64,000 nt of DNA from contig ML213507.1 in the NCBI GenBank assembly GCA_004369045.1, positions 176,078 to 240,077 of the forward strand, read 5' to 3'. The stretch is from Heliocybe sulcata (taxonomy: Eukaryota > Basidiomycota > Agaricomycetes > Gloeophyllales > Gloeophyllaceae). The stretch's first letter is position 1; each line of letters opens with the position of its first letter. Below are positions 47,080-58,696 of this stretch, piece by piece. The position numbers and the translations under genes were made by a program. Under the pieces are notes generated by a model, which was not told where the DNA came from, ran no database searches, and saw nothing but the letters and a program-made list of their open reading frames with translations.

Positions 47080-47591
47080 TCACGTTGGCGTTGTCACGTC
47101 AGAGTCTCCACAGAGGTCCTGAGTGACATTCCGTATGGGTCGCATGGGAAGCGGGCTCACGTCGGCTGGGTGGCAGGTCCTAGCTTCCCATATAACTTGA
47201 ACGAGTGCGAGCATTAGATCGTTCTTCGAATGCGTACGCAGCGAGATATCGGCGTCAGTAGAAGTCTTAGCCCACTCTAGGCTGATGACGGTTTCGTGGT
47301 ACTTCGTCTGTTGCATCTTCCACAAATTGACATCTACGACATCATACAACTTGTTTTGAGGGTTCAAAGTAGAGCTTACTAGCGGGTGTAAGTCTCAATC
47401 CATTTCTTCCTGCAGTCAACTCGCTCATCTATTTCGCATTTCAGCTTGGCGGAACGGCGGAACAGCCTTGCACCGCATTTCTGCACGCGGGCCGATCGGA
47501 CCCTGATCGACATCCACTTATAGAAGGCGGTCTTAATCACCATCGTCTCCGTCGTCCTTAACGCCACCCTCCCGCAAATTTCGTCCAGCAT
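47080..47591 (-). CDS. Possible small gene, divergent from PdxT
   Basis: Minus-strand ATG at 47591 starts a 70-codon frame (MLDEICGRVALRTTETMVIK) ending near 47379. A GTAAGC donor-like site at its end could splice to a second frame (LEWAKTSTDADISLRTHSKN ... DSDVTTPT) closing at 47080. No family is recognised. Its ATG overlaps the PdxT ATG on the other strand (the tetramer CATG), which is unusual and argues either for chance or for a misassigned start. Low confidence. Confidence 0.22.
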
Positions 47592-48493
47592 GTCCAGTGC
47601 CAGCTCGTCGCCGAATGCTACAGTCGGTATCCTTGGTACGGCGTCTCTAGTGCTTTTGTGTTCTAGAAGATGCTGATGACTGGATCCAGCATTGCAAGGT
47701 GCCTTCGCGGAACATCAGATGATGCTACAGCGACTGTCGATGAAGCGCAGGATCGTCGTGGTACAGGTTCGGACTGCGGACGATCTGGCGAAATGTGATG
47801 CACTGATTATCCCGGGAGGAGGTAGGTCTGTCAGACCTTGCTCTGTACATATTGCTCACCGGCGTGCAGAGTCAACTACTATGGCGATCCTGGCTCGGTC
47901 GGCAGGGCTTCTGGAGCCTCTGAAAGAGTTCCTGCGGAAGAAAGTAGTATGGGGAACCTGCGCTGGTGCTATTCTACTTTCGAAATCAGTCGAGAATGCG
48001 AAAAAGGGTGGGCAGGAGTTGTTGGGCGGGATCTCTGTGAAGACTGCTCGGAATGGTTGGGGCTCACAGGTAGGCAGTTTGATGTTCCATGTTCGCGCAA
48101 CAACTGACGGCTTCTAGGTGGAATCATTCGAGGCTCCCCTTCAGGTGGAAGGATTACGCGATACAAGTCGACCATTTACTGGTGTCTTCATCCGCGCACC
48201 TGTGAGTCAGAGGAGCATCCTGCTGTCTCGTCATACTGACTCATATCCGGGTATAGGTTGTCTTCGAACTCGTTCCCTCTCCGTCCGACCCACCAATAGA
48301 AGTGATAGCCCGGCTACCTCCCCAGTGCCTCCCACGATCCCAGACCGATATAGCGGACGAATCTGACGCACGGACTATTGTCGCCCTTCGGCAGGGCCGC
48401 CATCTACTCACTACGTTTCACCCGGAGCTTACCAACGATAATCGATTCCATGAATACTTCATACAAGAGTGTGTACTCCCGTCGTTGTCTTGA
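47590..48493 (+). CDS. PdxT/Sno glutaminase subunit of PLP synthase
   Basis: Class I glutamine amidotransferase that hydrolyses glutamine and passes ammonia to PdxS/Snz for pyridoxal 5'-phosphate synthesis. Start MSSASSSPNATVGILALQGA; an intron (donor GTACGG) splits the Leu-Ala junction, giving ALQGAFAEHQMMLQRL. IIPGGGESTTMA spans a second intron. The nucleophile elbow VVWGTCAGAILLSKS has the catalytic Cys; ESFEAPLQVEGL and FTGVFIRAPVVFELVPSP follow; the His-Glu dyad is in LTTFHPELTNDNRFHEYFI. About 227 residues. The synthase partner PdxS/Snz is not in this window. Confidence 0.93.
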
Positions 48494-49419
48494 CCACTGG
48501 CGTCTTTGTTCGGACTGGCCTGTGTGTATAGAACTGTAGACCATCTCTGTACTAGATTGTATTTTTGCACATCGGTATTGTGGCTCAATTACTGTTTTCA
48601 CTGCGTGAGCTTCAGCGGTCAAGATAGCCGCCGAGATGTCCTCCGCTGTTCCTGCGTTTCAAGAAGAACGGATTGGGGAATGATTTGGGACCCCGAATTG
48701 TAACCTTCTCTTATGAACTGGTCTTCAAGCTTCATTGATCATTACAAGACTCTAGAATTATCAGAAAGTGCTCCTACTGCGTGTTAGCAATACCTTACAT
48801 GCAAGCATAGCGGACACAGCGGTGACCGAGAAGAACACATATCGGTTGAGGCGACTAACTTGGTTCCATTATGGCTTTATAACTACCCCATTCGTCTGAC
48901 TCCGCCCTAATCCGTCTGAAGGGCAGACAGGGTTCCTATTATGCACGGCAATCTACAATAGGATTATACCTGTCCCACTGAAATCTTCACATAATAACTG
49001 CAGTCTGCCGCTCTTATTCCGTCTCTGCTGGTTAGTATGGTGCATGATATATATATTCCCGGTGAATCACTGGTAAATTCCTACCCTTACCCAATATTGC
49101 CCAGCAATCATGGACACTACCTGTATGCTAAAAACTGGTAGAACGAGTGCCCGATGTTCGATACGAGAATTGGAATGCAACCGCTACTCTGTCCAGTCCA
49201 AAGGGCATGCAGGTCCTAGTTCTCGGGGTCGACCTTAATAATAGCAGACGGAATTTCCAGTCCGGGATGCTCCATCTCATAAACGGTCGGCATCCACGGA
49301 GACGGCACAAGGTCGTAAGCATTCCATGCAACCATCACTAAAAATGACACAGTACTCGAAGTTCGCATGGTCATTGTGCCTTCTCAGAGTGATGCTGTGC
49401 GAGAAGTTGGGAGGGCGGG
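48494..49419. other. Intergenic stretch
   Basis: Between the PdxT stop and the carboxypeptidase promoter. AT-rich patches, no supported gene or element. Confidence 0.45.
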
Positions 49420-49426
49420 TATAAAG
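49420..49426 (+). promoter_or_regulatory. TATA box of the carboxypeptidase gene
   Basis: TATAAAG 56 bp upstream of the ATG at 49476; good match and spacing. Confidence 0.6.
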
Positions 49427-49475
49427 TGTCGCTGCGCGTCAAGGTCCTTCCCTGGAGCAGGAGTTTTCGTCCAGG

Positions 49476-51784
49476 ATGCTGTCCCGACTCCTCTTGTCAG
49501 CCCTTGTGGCTCTCTCCGTGTTCCAATCGTCCTCAGCACGCCAGCTCAACAAGAGGGACCATCAGGCGCGCCAGCATGAGGCTAGGAAACGGATGTCCAT
49601 GGACACCCATGCCGCGTTCTCGAAGAGGGCGACCAGCGCAGGCGTGAAGAATATCACTTTTTCGAACCCGAAGGCCTCTGAGTTCTATGTGGACGGAACG
49701 AGCATTCCGGACGTCAACTGGGATGTGGGCCCGAGTTGGGCGGGTTTGCTGCCTATCAGCAGCGACCCGAACGAGACGCGTCAGGTATGCAATAGCGGCT
49801 CATGGTGGCGAGGACACAATAACGTAGAGGTATTGTCAGCTATACTTCTGGTTCTTCCCTCCTGGTCCTCAAGGAAGCCTCGACGACCTCGTCTTCTGGT
49901 GAGCGGTGAATCGAGCGCACGCTTCAAGTGACTGAAACGAGGTGCAGGACGAATGGAGGACCCGGATGCTCTTCTTTGGAAGCTTTCTGGCAGGAGAATG
50001 GTGTAAGGTCAAATCCCAAGTGCCACAACTTTCCGCTCAGACGTCGCAATTAGCCCATTACATGGTCCTGGGGTCAAGCTGGACCCACTCCGAACGAGTA
50101 CAGCTGGACGAACCTGTCCAGTGTGCTCTGGGTAGAGCAGCCCGTAGGCACAGGTTTCTCGCAGGGCACCCCAAATATCACCGTAATCTCCATTTCTTCG
50201 GGTCGTGTGATCTTGAATTGAAAGGTAGTCATCGGTCTAGAACGAAGATGAGCTGGCTGCGCAAGTTGTCGGTTTCATGCAGCAGTTCCTCGAGGTCTTC
50301 TCGGAGCTGAAGGGTAAGAACTTGTACGTGACGGGTGAAAGTGTATGTAGTCCTTCTTCGATTTCTGATGATGCCATGTCGCTGATCTCTTTTACTCTAG
50401 TATGCAGGATACTATGTCCCATGTGGGTTCAGAGATGGAGTACGTGCCACGGGCGCTGACTCTCTTAATTAGATATTGCAAACTACATTTACGCACATCC
50501 TGGTGACCTCGACCTTTCTCTGAAAGGAATATGGATCTCCGACCGTGAGTACCGGCTTAGAACCCCGAGTCTCTGCTAATTCTCTATTTGATAGCATCGC
50601 TCTCATACGACGTCGTGCAAGAGGAAATCCCAGCAGTGGACTTCGTACACAAGTACGAATACGTCTTCTCCCTGAAGTACGTTACCTCTCCTTCCTAGTA
50701 TGCACGGTCTGATTGGAGGACCATAAATGCAGCCAGACTTACATGGCATACCTCGACAAGACGGCCGAGCAGTGCGGTTACGCCGGGTACTCCCAGAACT
50801 ACGTGACGTACCCGCCCAAAGGACCCTTGCCCCTCCCCGGGGGAACGTCGGATATCTCAGATGAGTGCGATGTGTGGGATAGCATCTTCGAGGCGGCGCT
50901 GTTGGTCAACCCAGCGTTCGATGTGTATCGCATCTTCGATACCGTGCGTGCGTCTCCTTTCGCCAGAACTCAGTCTGCTGACGTTTCTTGGTATAGTATC
51001 CCATCCTTTGGGACGTCCTCGGTTTCCCGTAAGTATTCTACAGTCCATTCTAGGAGTTCGCTCTGACATGATGTACAGTGGATCCTTCCCTAACGTTCAA
51101 TCGCCGATTTACTTCGATCGGGAAGATGTGAAGGCCGTCATCCACGCGCCTCTTAACTTCACTTGGTCGGAGTGCTCGAACAACAGCGTCTTCGGCGGCG
51201 ACGGGAACGATCATAGCGCGCCGTCTGCGTTGTCAGTCTTGCCTGGCGTTATCGAGAAGAATGAGCGCACAGTTATCGTGCATGGTTTAGCGGACTTTAT
51301 CCTGATCGCTGAGGGGTAAGCCTCCTGTTTGGCTGCGGACGGACCGTATGCTGAGTCCTAAATGATATCATAGAACGCGGATTGCGATACAAAAGTAAGT
51401 TTGCAGTCAATGCGGCTGTCGTGGTTCGCTGATTCTGGATCATCGCCCTCGCAGCATGACTTGTGAGTGACTTTGAATCTATAGTCGTGATAGAAGTCAA
51501 TGGAGCTCACGCCGTGAAATAGGGAACGGTGCTCAAGGCTTCCAGACGGCACCCGCTAATGAGAGTTTCATCGTGGATGGTATGGGCGCGATGGGAACTG
51601 CTCATAGCGAGCGGAACCTTACATATGTGGAGGTGGCATTGAGTGGTCACATGTACGTGCGAATGTTGTACTATCCAGTTGGTATTGACATCTTGGCCTT
51701 GGTAGGGTCCCGCAATTCTCGCCGGTGGCTGCCTTTCAGATCATGGAGTATCTCCTGGGCTTCCGCGCAAGTCCCTCGTCTTAA
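49476..51784 (+). CDS. Secreted serine carboxypeptidase, family S10
   Basis: Extracellular or vacuolar exopeptidase. Signal peptide MLSRLLLSALVALSVFQSSSA, then a dibasic-rich propeptide (QLNKRDHQARQHEARKRM). Core: FSNPKASEFYVDGTSIPDVN; LYFWFFPPGPQGSLDDLVFW; TNGGPGCSSLEAFWQENGP, the oxyanion/substrate region; EYSWTNLSSVLWVEQPVGTG; the nucleophile GESYAGYYVP; the Asp in HGLADFILIAEGTRIAIQNM; and the His in VEVALSGHMVPQFSPVAAF. About a dozen short introns, several splitting codons (for example at ENG|PITW with donor GTAAGG). The catalytic Ser, Asp and His are all present, and the last exon ends EYLLGFRASPSS. Expected to be secreted for protein degradation. Confidence 0.9.
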
Positions 51785-52312
51785 AATTCAGCGTGAGATG
51801 GGCACGTTAATGATGTTATGAGAAGGATGTTATGCCCAATGCAGCGCTTTTAACGATCGTCCGAAACTGTGTAGTAGGAAATCCTATGTCCCATCACCTG
51901 CATGAAACAGGGAAATATTGGCATTCTTTGATAGGCATCGGAGTACTATTAGGCGTAAATGTTCCTTCACGAAAGTCCAGTGACTGCGAAAGGACTGCGG
52001 CAGCGGCGCTCGAAGTGGTCCGGAGGGTCTCCCGGAAGCCAAACGTGCGTGCGAAAATAGTGCTCGATGGACGAACCCGGGGGCCGGAACCTTGCGGTGC
52101 GCTGGTCGTCCGTCTCAACGTCCACAACGTCCTGCACAGCTCCGCAACAGGCCTTGCAGCACCGAAGGAACCCATCGTGAGTCTAAGGCACAAGATCTGC
52201 GGTCTTCAGTTCGCTCACTGCTTGCCTCTTACCTTCATCGCTATTATGGATTGTCGTGCGATGTATTGGTCGTTGGTGATGTCAATCAAATGCTGTCGTC
52301 GTTGTCCACCGA
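51785..52312. other. Gap with open frames of unclear status
   Basis: Plus-strand frame 51832-52347 and minus-strand frame 51894-52193 overlap. Neither has a recognised motif; the former could contain an upstream exon of the next gene, but no splice chain is convincing. Confidence 0.35.
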
Positions 52313-53771
52313 ATGCAGGAAGCTATGGAAGCACCGCATGCTCTTGAGCCGTCCTTGGTGGACGGGATGAAGCCCGGCGTAGTGGCACAGAATGAAGAAA
52401 CCCAGGAAACGGATGCGAGGACGCAGACGGAAATGGCAGACTCGCTGAAGCGATCAATTACGCTCGTGATATGGTATAAGGTACGCTCATGGTGGTCCGA
52501 CTGCCTGACGCGCATTAATCTGTGAGCAGCCTGGCGCGAATCCTATCAGGCTGAACCACCATGTTCCTTCATTTCCACTGTTCCAGATGTCCCACTTTCC
52601 GCAACTGGTGTCGGAGCTGAACCTCAATGCAGAGTCGTATGTCGATGCGTATAATGACCGAACCGGTCAATGGGAACAACATATGATTACTACCGTCCGC
52701 TCCGTAGAAAGCGAACAACGGCTCCTCTACAAAGTGCGCAAGAGCCTGTTCGTCGGTATGAACGACGAAGAATGTGTAGGCCTAGTCGAAGAATTGGCTT
52801 TGCAAGCCAAAGCGAAGGAGGCACAGAATTCAAGACCGTCCCCAGTCATAGGAAACGCTAAGACCCAGAAGACGGGGGCCAAACTTCAGGCAGCACCCAG
52901 TAAGAAACGGTCAGCGGTGGAAGATCCTTCAGCATCCGCACCTCCCGCGGCCAAGTACCACATCACTGAGTTCGGCCAGCAACATCCCTACATGATGCAA
53001 CATCCGACGCAGACGTATCCGCAGAACCTCTCGAGTCCAGGTACTCATGTACCGAACGCAGGCCCCATGGGCCCGCACGGCCCTATTCCGCATGTCGCCT
53101 ATCCTTACCAGACGGGTCCTACTCAGTATGCCACGGCACCGCTCATGGCTATGCCTCCTCAGTTTCCCCCTCCTTTCCCTCACCAGGGACCTCAGCATCC
53201 GCACGTGGCCCAACCACCCGGGGCAACGGGAGCGTTCCATGGACACCCGCCAGCGGTCAAACGTTGGCCGAACGACTATACGGTGGGAGAGGTCACGCTA
53301 GGATTCGCGCAGATGGATGGCCTGATGACGCAAACGCCGTCGATTACGCAGCGTGTCGCGTTTGAGCGCATATTCGGGACGCGGTACGTGAAGAGCACTG
53401 TGTGCCGGCATCGCGGGGTGTGGAAGCGGGCTGGCAGGGCCGTCGGGTCTCTTGGGAATGGGGAGCGCGAGATGTGGGGAGACTTTGTGCGGAGGATTGA
53501 GGGCAGGCGGGGCGAGGTCCCGCCTAAGGTTATCCTCCCGGGGGCTGTCGGGCAAGAAGTCAGTACCGTCGACGATCGCGATTATAACGATGCTGATGGA
53601 AGTGGTTCCGCGGACGCTTCTGGGGAGCAGGAAGAAGAGGAAGAAGACGCTGATGCGGAGGCCCTTATGGATTCGCTGGGACCTCCACCGCTCGGCGGCG
53701 ATGTTCAAGGTGTTCCTGCGCCGGTCGTGGCTGCTGCCACTGGTATGTCCCCAGGAATCCACTACGTGTAA
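52313..53771 (+). CDS. Conserved basidiomycete protein of unknown function
   Basis: Two exons (52313-52480, 52530-53771) give 469 residues. Conserved-looking N-terminal block: RSITLVIWYKPGANPIRLNH, VPSFPLFQMSHFPQLVSELN, SYVDAYNDRTGQWEQHMITT, RLLYKVRKSLFVGMNDEECV. A Pro/His/Gln-rich middle follows, then a second block: KRWPNDYTVGEVTLGFAQMD, QRVAFERIFGTRYVKSTVCR, HRGVWKRAGRA. The tail is acidic (EEEEEDADAEA). I recall close relatives in Agaricomycetes but no named domain. The two ordered blocks with a basic helix suggest a DNA- or protein-binding nuclear factor, as inference only. Confidence 0.75.
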
Positions 53772-54189
53772 GAGCTCCGCTGATATGCTATGAAGTCACG
53801 GCAGCATAGTGCTCGGGCTTAGAATCTTCAGTAGCGCTAGTAGAGTTTGTCGCATTGTACATTGTCCGCATGTATCCTTAGATATTACCTATCTGTTCAT
53901 TCCGTCTTGCATCCAGTGGTCTTTGTTGTTGTATTATGATCTCATGTAGTCTGAGTGACATTGAAAGGCGAAAATCAACTCAGTGTCATTATTGCCAAAA
54001 TGAAAGTTGAACACCAGACGGATCAATGATTGTATCAAGGATGCTTTAGGGAAGCTGCCCATACGGCACAGCCACGGATTCGCGTATGCATACATGTATT
54101 ACTGGACCCATAAAGTCCGCTGCGCGCCGCGCTCTGTATACCTTCCTTCTCAAATCTCCGGAAATCAAAGACACTCAAGGAGATACCTA
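53772..54189. other. Short intergenic stretch
   Basis: 3' flank of the preceding gene and upstream region of the SAMHD1-like gene. The open frame of that gene's first exon extends upstream to 54007 with alternative ATGs at 54094 and near 54007, so part of this may be coding. Confidence 0.4.
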
Positions 54190-56730
54190 ATGCAAGCAAC
54201 CAGAGAATCAACAGCGAATTTGCGCAAGACCGTGCGCCGGTTCAAGGACCCCGTTCATGACTACAGTACGTACTCGGCAAACCCGTAGTCGATATGGGGG
54301 GACCGTTGCTAATGGTGGTCTGGCAGTCCCATTCAGTGCTTTGACAAGCGCGTTCATTGATACGTATGTCTTGACACGCTGCTGTGTTCAGGGAGGCTAC
54401 AATCATGCTCTTGCAGTCAACAATTTCAGCGCTTGCGAAACGTTAAGCAACTGGGCACGTCGTACTATGTATGGCCTGGCGCATCCCATAATCGCTTCGA
54501 GCACTGCTTAGGTAGGGCCGTCGAATAACAACCGGAGATTGTGAGCTGATGTCCTATTCCAGGTGTGGCTCACCTTGCCAGGCTGATGGCCGAGCACCTG
54601 CAGCGCGAACAACCGGAGCTCGGGATCACAGACAGAGACGTGACTTGCGTAGAGCTGGCTGGACTTTGTCACGATCTTGGACATGGGCCCTGGAGTCATG
54701 TTTGGGACGGTCTGTTCATCCCGAAGGCTATGTGAGTCTATATGCTCTCTGCAGGCGGTCACATGCTGAAGGGGTCCGCAAAGGCCGGGAAAGAAATGGA
54801 AACACGAAGACGCTTCCGAAATGATGTTCGATGACTTGATAAAGAAGAAGAATATTGATTTTTCAGAGGATGATACTGCGTTTGTGAAGGCCTTGATTGC
54901 TGGAGAGCCGAAACGATGCCGGTGGGTTGGTCACGGTCGCCGCGCACTTGATGACTGAAAATTTGATAGAGGCATAGAGAAGCCGTTCTTGTTCGAGATT
55001 GTTGCGAACAAACGCAATGGAATAGATGTCGACAAGTAGGTCACCTACCGTCGAATTCGGCTCTGCTGAGCACTATTTATCGGATAGGTTCGACTATATC
55101 GCCCGTGACTCGCATGCTATCGGCGAGAAAGGGAATATCTCTCTCACAAGGGATGTGGTGACAAAATCCATTTGACTTGCAATACTGAACCGCACTTTCT
55201 ACAGATTGATCCACTCTGCTCGTGTCATTGATAATCAGATCTGCTATGACATCAAGGACGCAAATCAGCTATACGAGCTCTGCTACACGCGCTTCAGCCT
55301 ACATAAACGCATATATAATCATAAGACAGGTATGTCACAGGCATGGGACTGCCAAGCGGAAGCCGACATGAATACTCATTATTCATTAGCCAAGGCAGTT
55401 GAATACATGATCGTCGACGCCTTGCTAGCCGCCGAGCCGCACATAAAGATCGCTGAGCATGTCTTCCATCCCAAGAAGTTTCTGTATCTCACAGACGACC
55501 TCATGTCTCGAATCGAGATGTCAGAGGACCCAGTGCGTACTATGAATTTTTTGGCCTTGTAGATCCGCTTTGACCATTGCTACTTCAGGAATTAGAGGAG
55601 GCCCGCACGATACTCGACCGAATCCGCGTCCGCGACCTCTATAAGTGCGTCGACTTCAAGAACTTCGAATGGGCGTATCTTGACCTTTGCCGGGAATATA
55701 TCACGCCGGAGAGGATCGTGGAGGCTGCGTTGAAGGTTGCGGCTACACGTGCCGCTACTGAGGGCATCTCCGAGCTCTCTGCGAAGGATGTTATCGTTGA
55801 TCTGTGCCCCATGCATTATGGTATGAAGGACAAGAACCCGTTGGACTCTATTAGGTTCTATTCGAAGAGCAACCCTGACCGTGAGTGCATGTTCACCATG
55901 CAATATGGTATGTACTGATACATCCCTTTTATCTAATCTAGTCTGCGAGAGCGCGGGCCCGGGAGATATGTCCCAGCTTATGCCCCAGGTGTTCGGTGAA
56001 GTTCTGCTGCGTGTATACACAAAGGACCAGCGGTACGTACTTCTTCCAAGCCACCACCGAGTTTGGTCTGACTATGTCCAGGTTCTACGGTATCATTCAA
56101 GCCGGCTACCGCGCTGTCCTTGCCGACATGCCCGAGATCACACCAGGGGGCGTAATACTCGCCTCTCAGTCGACCGATACTGCGCCAGGCCCGGATTCCG
56201 GTATAACCTCGTTCAATAACGACAGTGATTTGGCTGCTATGTTCGGGGACGGCTCGCCCGAGCCCAGCGCTGATGTTGCTCCTGCACCTAGGACGTCTGC
56301 GGAGAGCACCTCGAGTACTAGGGTGTTTGACAGGTCGAAGAGCGGACCGGCCTTGCTGACAGGGGAAGGAGTTAGGGCGGGGAGGTCGATCTCCAGGCAT
56401 AATCCGTTCACGACTGTGGAGGAGAACTACGCTCCGGCTAGGGACCATAGCAGGAACAGGTCCATGGGAGAGAAGGACTCGATTGGCGGTTCGATCCCCC
56501 GTGCTGAGGTACTCTCTTCCACAAGCCTTGCTGATGCGACGGAAGATGAGCGGCGCAAGAGGAACAGGCTCGAAGCTGATGCAGACAAGGCTGGCGGTAG
56601 TCCAAGCAAGAAGGCCAAAGGATCGTCTTTGGGAACGGCGACAAATGGGAGTGGTGTGGCAGAATACAGCGGGCACGAGCAGGACATGGGGAAGGCGCCA
56701 GGGGAAGCTGGCGGTGGTCCGACGGCATGA
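54190..56730 (+). CDS. SAMHD1-like HD-domain phosphohydrolase
   Basis: Relative of human SAMHD1, a dNTP triphosphohydrolase lowering dNTP pools. About 630 residues. Start chosen at 54190 ([20 protein letters not shown]). Motifs in order: [40 protein letters not shown], then [20 protein letters not shown] (first metal-site His) and [20 protein letters not shown], the HD motif with the further His residues. [20 protein letters not shown] carries the last metal Asp; [52 protein letters not shown] and [19 protein letters not shown] follow. No SAM domain is present. The last about 200 residues are disordered, Ser/Arg/Asp-rich. More than ten short introns; all joins keep frame. Catalytic residues look intact. 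Confidence 0.9.
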
Positions 56731-56966
56731 ACGAAGTCATCTTCTCCTGGAGGCGGGCTGAGCGAAGCTGGAGACACAACATAGAGAACTCGTCAAGCAT
56801 CCCCTACACATAACATATTTGTTTTGCATTCACGAGCTGAGATGTTTTTCTTGGCCCGTCCTTGTAGAGGATATTGCTGGCTCGGATAGCCTGCTCTTGT
56901 TTTTCTCTTGCTCACGGTTTCCAGCATAGCATAAGCATATAGAGGATGACTGGATTCATTATGTAC
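56731..56966. other. 3' flank of the SAMHD1-like gene
   Basis: Short interval before the LINE target-site duplication. No gene is seen. Confidence 0.5.
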
Positions 56967-57289
56967 AGTATTTGTATTTGTATCTTTTTTGGACAAGCTA
57001 TATGGTCAGGCAGCAATTGACAATCGGTACAACCCTGCCAATCTCCAAACCAGCTACAGTCGACTCTGTCGTAACCCATAGCGATCCGTGGACGCCGAAA
57101 ACTATGGGTGTCGGCAGAGTATGGGGTTAGAAGAGATGTGACACCTTGTGACACCACCAAGAAGCGTGACATTTGGGGGCATTACCCGGACCCTTATCCG
57201 TGCTAGCCGTTATGATATGATGAAGGAATTCACGTCTATTATCATACCTTATACCCTCCCATGATGCTCTACATAGGCAAATCTTGCCT

Positions 57290-57475
57290 CAAATAACCAA
57301 ACCAGGCTTTATTTTAGGGTCAATCATGGGTTATGACCCTCTAGGAAGGTATGGGTTATGGGGTTTTACAGAGTTATGTGTTTTCACAACAGTTTGGTAG
57401 GGAACATGGTCGGTGGACGTAAAAATCTATGGGTTATTTGAGGTTATGGGTTATCAGAGGTATGGGTAAGGACCG
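57290..57475. repeat. Degenerate tatgggttat repeats in the LINE 3' region
   Basis: The unit atgggttat(g) recurs at least five times between about 57326 and 57465 (for example gtatgggttatgggg, ctatgggttatttg, ttatgggttatcag), with a reverse-complement form (taacccata) near 57074. On the LINE strand this reads as ataacccata units in its 3' untranslated part. Confidence 0.6.
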
Positions 57476-57566
57476 AGTCGACTGTATAGCGAACACGTGA
57501 AGAACACTCCGAGGCAAAAGGCTAGTTTACGCTCCAACCCCCGGCGGGTGCGGGACTCAGGTAGGA

Positions 57567-58683
57567 CTATACACCCGTAAACTCCTTTGGATCGGAGCAA
57601 TAGTTGAATCGGAGCAATAGGTGCCCTAATACCCGCCAAAACCTCGGGGCGGGAGGCCAATCCCTAGGAAGGAGGTGCTCGTCGGCTAAGGTGCCATGCC
57701 AGGGCTGGGCGACCTTTCTGATGGCTCTAGGTGAGCGACGGATCCGGGATGCTGTAGTGCGATTAATATCAAACGGTCGATTTATGGCGTTTTTCCAGCG
57801 GGTGGCAATTGCATCAACAGAGTCTTGGCGGTCACACGCTCGCAACGGAGTACCCATATGAGGTCCATGGATTCGGAGACTAGTAAGTATCTGAACGAGT
57901 CGTGAAGCACCCGGGGGTGGGCGGGGTGAGGGTGCTTCAGAAACACTGAATGTCGCAGACTCAGAGTCGGACTCAGGTGAGTCATCCAGCGTGTGTACTG
58001 ACAACTTTCCGCAGCTAAGTACAGCACCGAAGTTCAGCTCCGGCCAGGCACCATAGGGCTTAGGCCAAAGGTCGGCAGCGAGAAGCCAAACCAGCTCGCG
58101 CTCGGGAGCGCAACAGTCGAGGAGGATGTGATCAAGGTTCTCCGAACAGTCCTCGCAGGCCGGGCAGATCGCTCGGCGCTCGTACCCACTGATTGGGGTC
58201 CAGAAGTCACTAACACGGTAAGCATGTTGTATCGCCTTCCAGAGGAACTGACGAATCAGAGGGCGAAGGGCGGAATTGCGGCAGGACATCCAGAGTTAAT
58301 GCTCTGGCTCCTCGAAGCCAGTGATGGCCTTTAGTCCGGCCTGCATCCGTGCAAGCGTGAGGGTCGCGCGTTGCCTCGTCGGCACCTTATCGGACTTTAT
58401 GTGCCTTATGCCATGGTAGGCAATCTTCTGCGTGAGTGCAGAACCTTGGATGTGAAAGTTTTGAGGGATTCACAGGTCCACATCGTCAGAGGTGTGTTTG
58501 TTCGCTCCTTCGCAGGCGAGGGTGTCTGCGGCTTCGTTCCCTGGGTCACCACTGTGGCCCTTTACCGAGCGGAAGGCAGTAGTCGCAGACCGCCGTCTTA
58601 GTTGATAGGCGGCAGCTTGGAAGAAGCGGCTATTTGCGATATCAATCCAGCCGCGATCCTCCCATCCCCCAAGGTGTAGGGTG
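57567..58683 (-). pseudogene. LINE RNase H and zinc-binding C-terminal remnant
   Basis: Coding part of the truncated LINE. It opens with the end of RNase H (RRRSATTAFRSVKGHSGDPG then NEAADTLACEGA), continues through a linker (NFHIQGSALTQKIAYHGIRH), then LIRQFLWKAIQHAYRVSDFW and a zf-RVT-like zinc-binding segment ICPACEDCSENLDHILLDC, ending DPKEFTGV at 57567. At least two in-frame stops break the frame (TGA near 58467 and TAA near 58296). No start codon context remains, so it is not expected to be translated. Confidence 0.82.
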
Positions 58684-58696
58684 AGTATTTGTATTT

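Larger units (their letters stand above)
56967..58696 (-). mobile_element. 5'-truncated LINE with target-site duplication
   Basis: Non-LTR retrotransposon remnant of about 1.7 kb, oriented on the minus strand. The 13-base direct repeat agtatttgtattt flanks it exactly (56967-56979 and 58684-58696). The 3' end on the minus strand is A-rich (aaaaaagatacaaata). The 5' end cuts into the RNase H domain: LHLGGWEDRGWIDIANSRFF is the first readable part, so reverse transcriptase and endonuclease are absent. 5' truncation, a tail and a target-site duplication are the standard signature of target-primed reverse transcription. The perfect 13-bp duplication suggests a fairly recent insertion. About 0.6 kb of 3' non-coding sequence holds repeated tatgggttat units. 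Confidence 0.85.

Noticed and set aside
56485-56500. tRNA T-loop-like ggttcgatccc
   Set aside because: It lies inside the last exon of the SAMHD1-like gene and has no tRNA fold around it.
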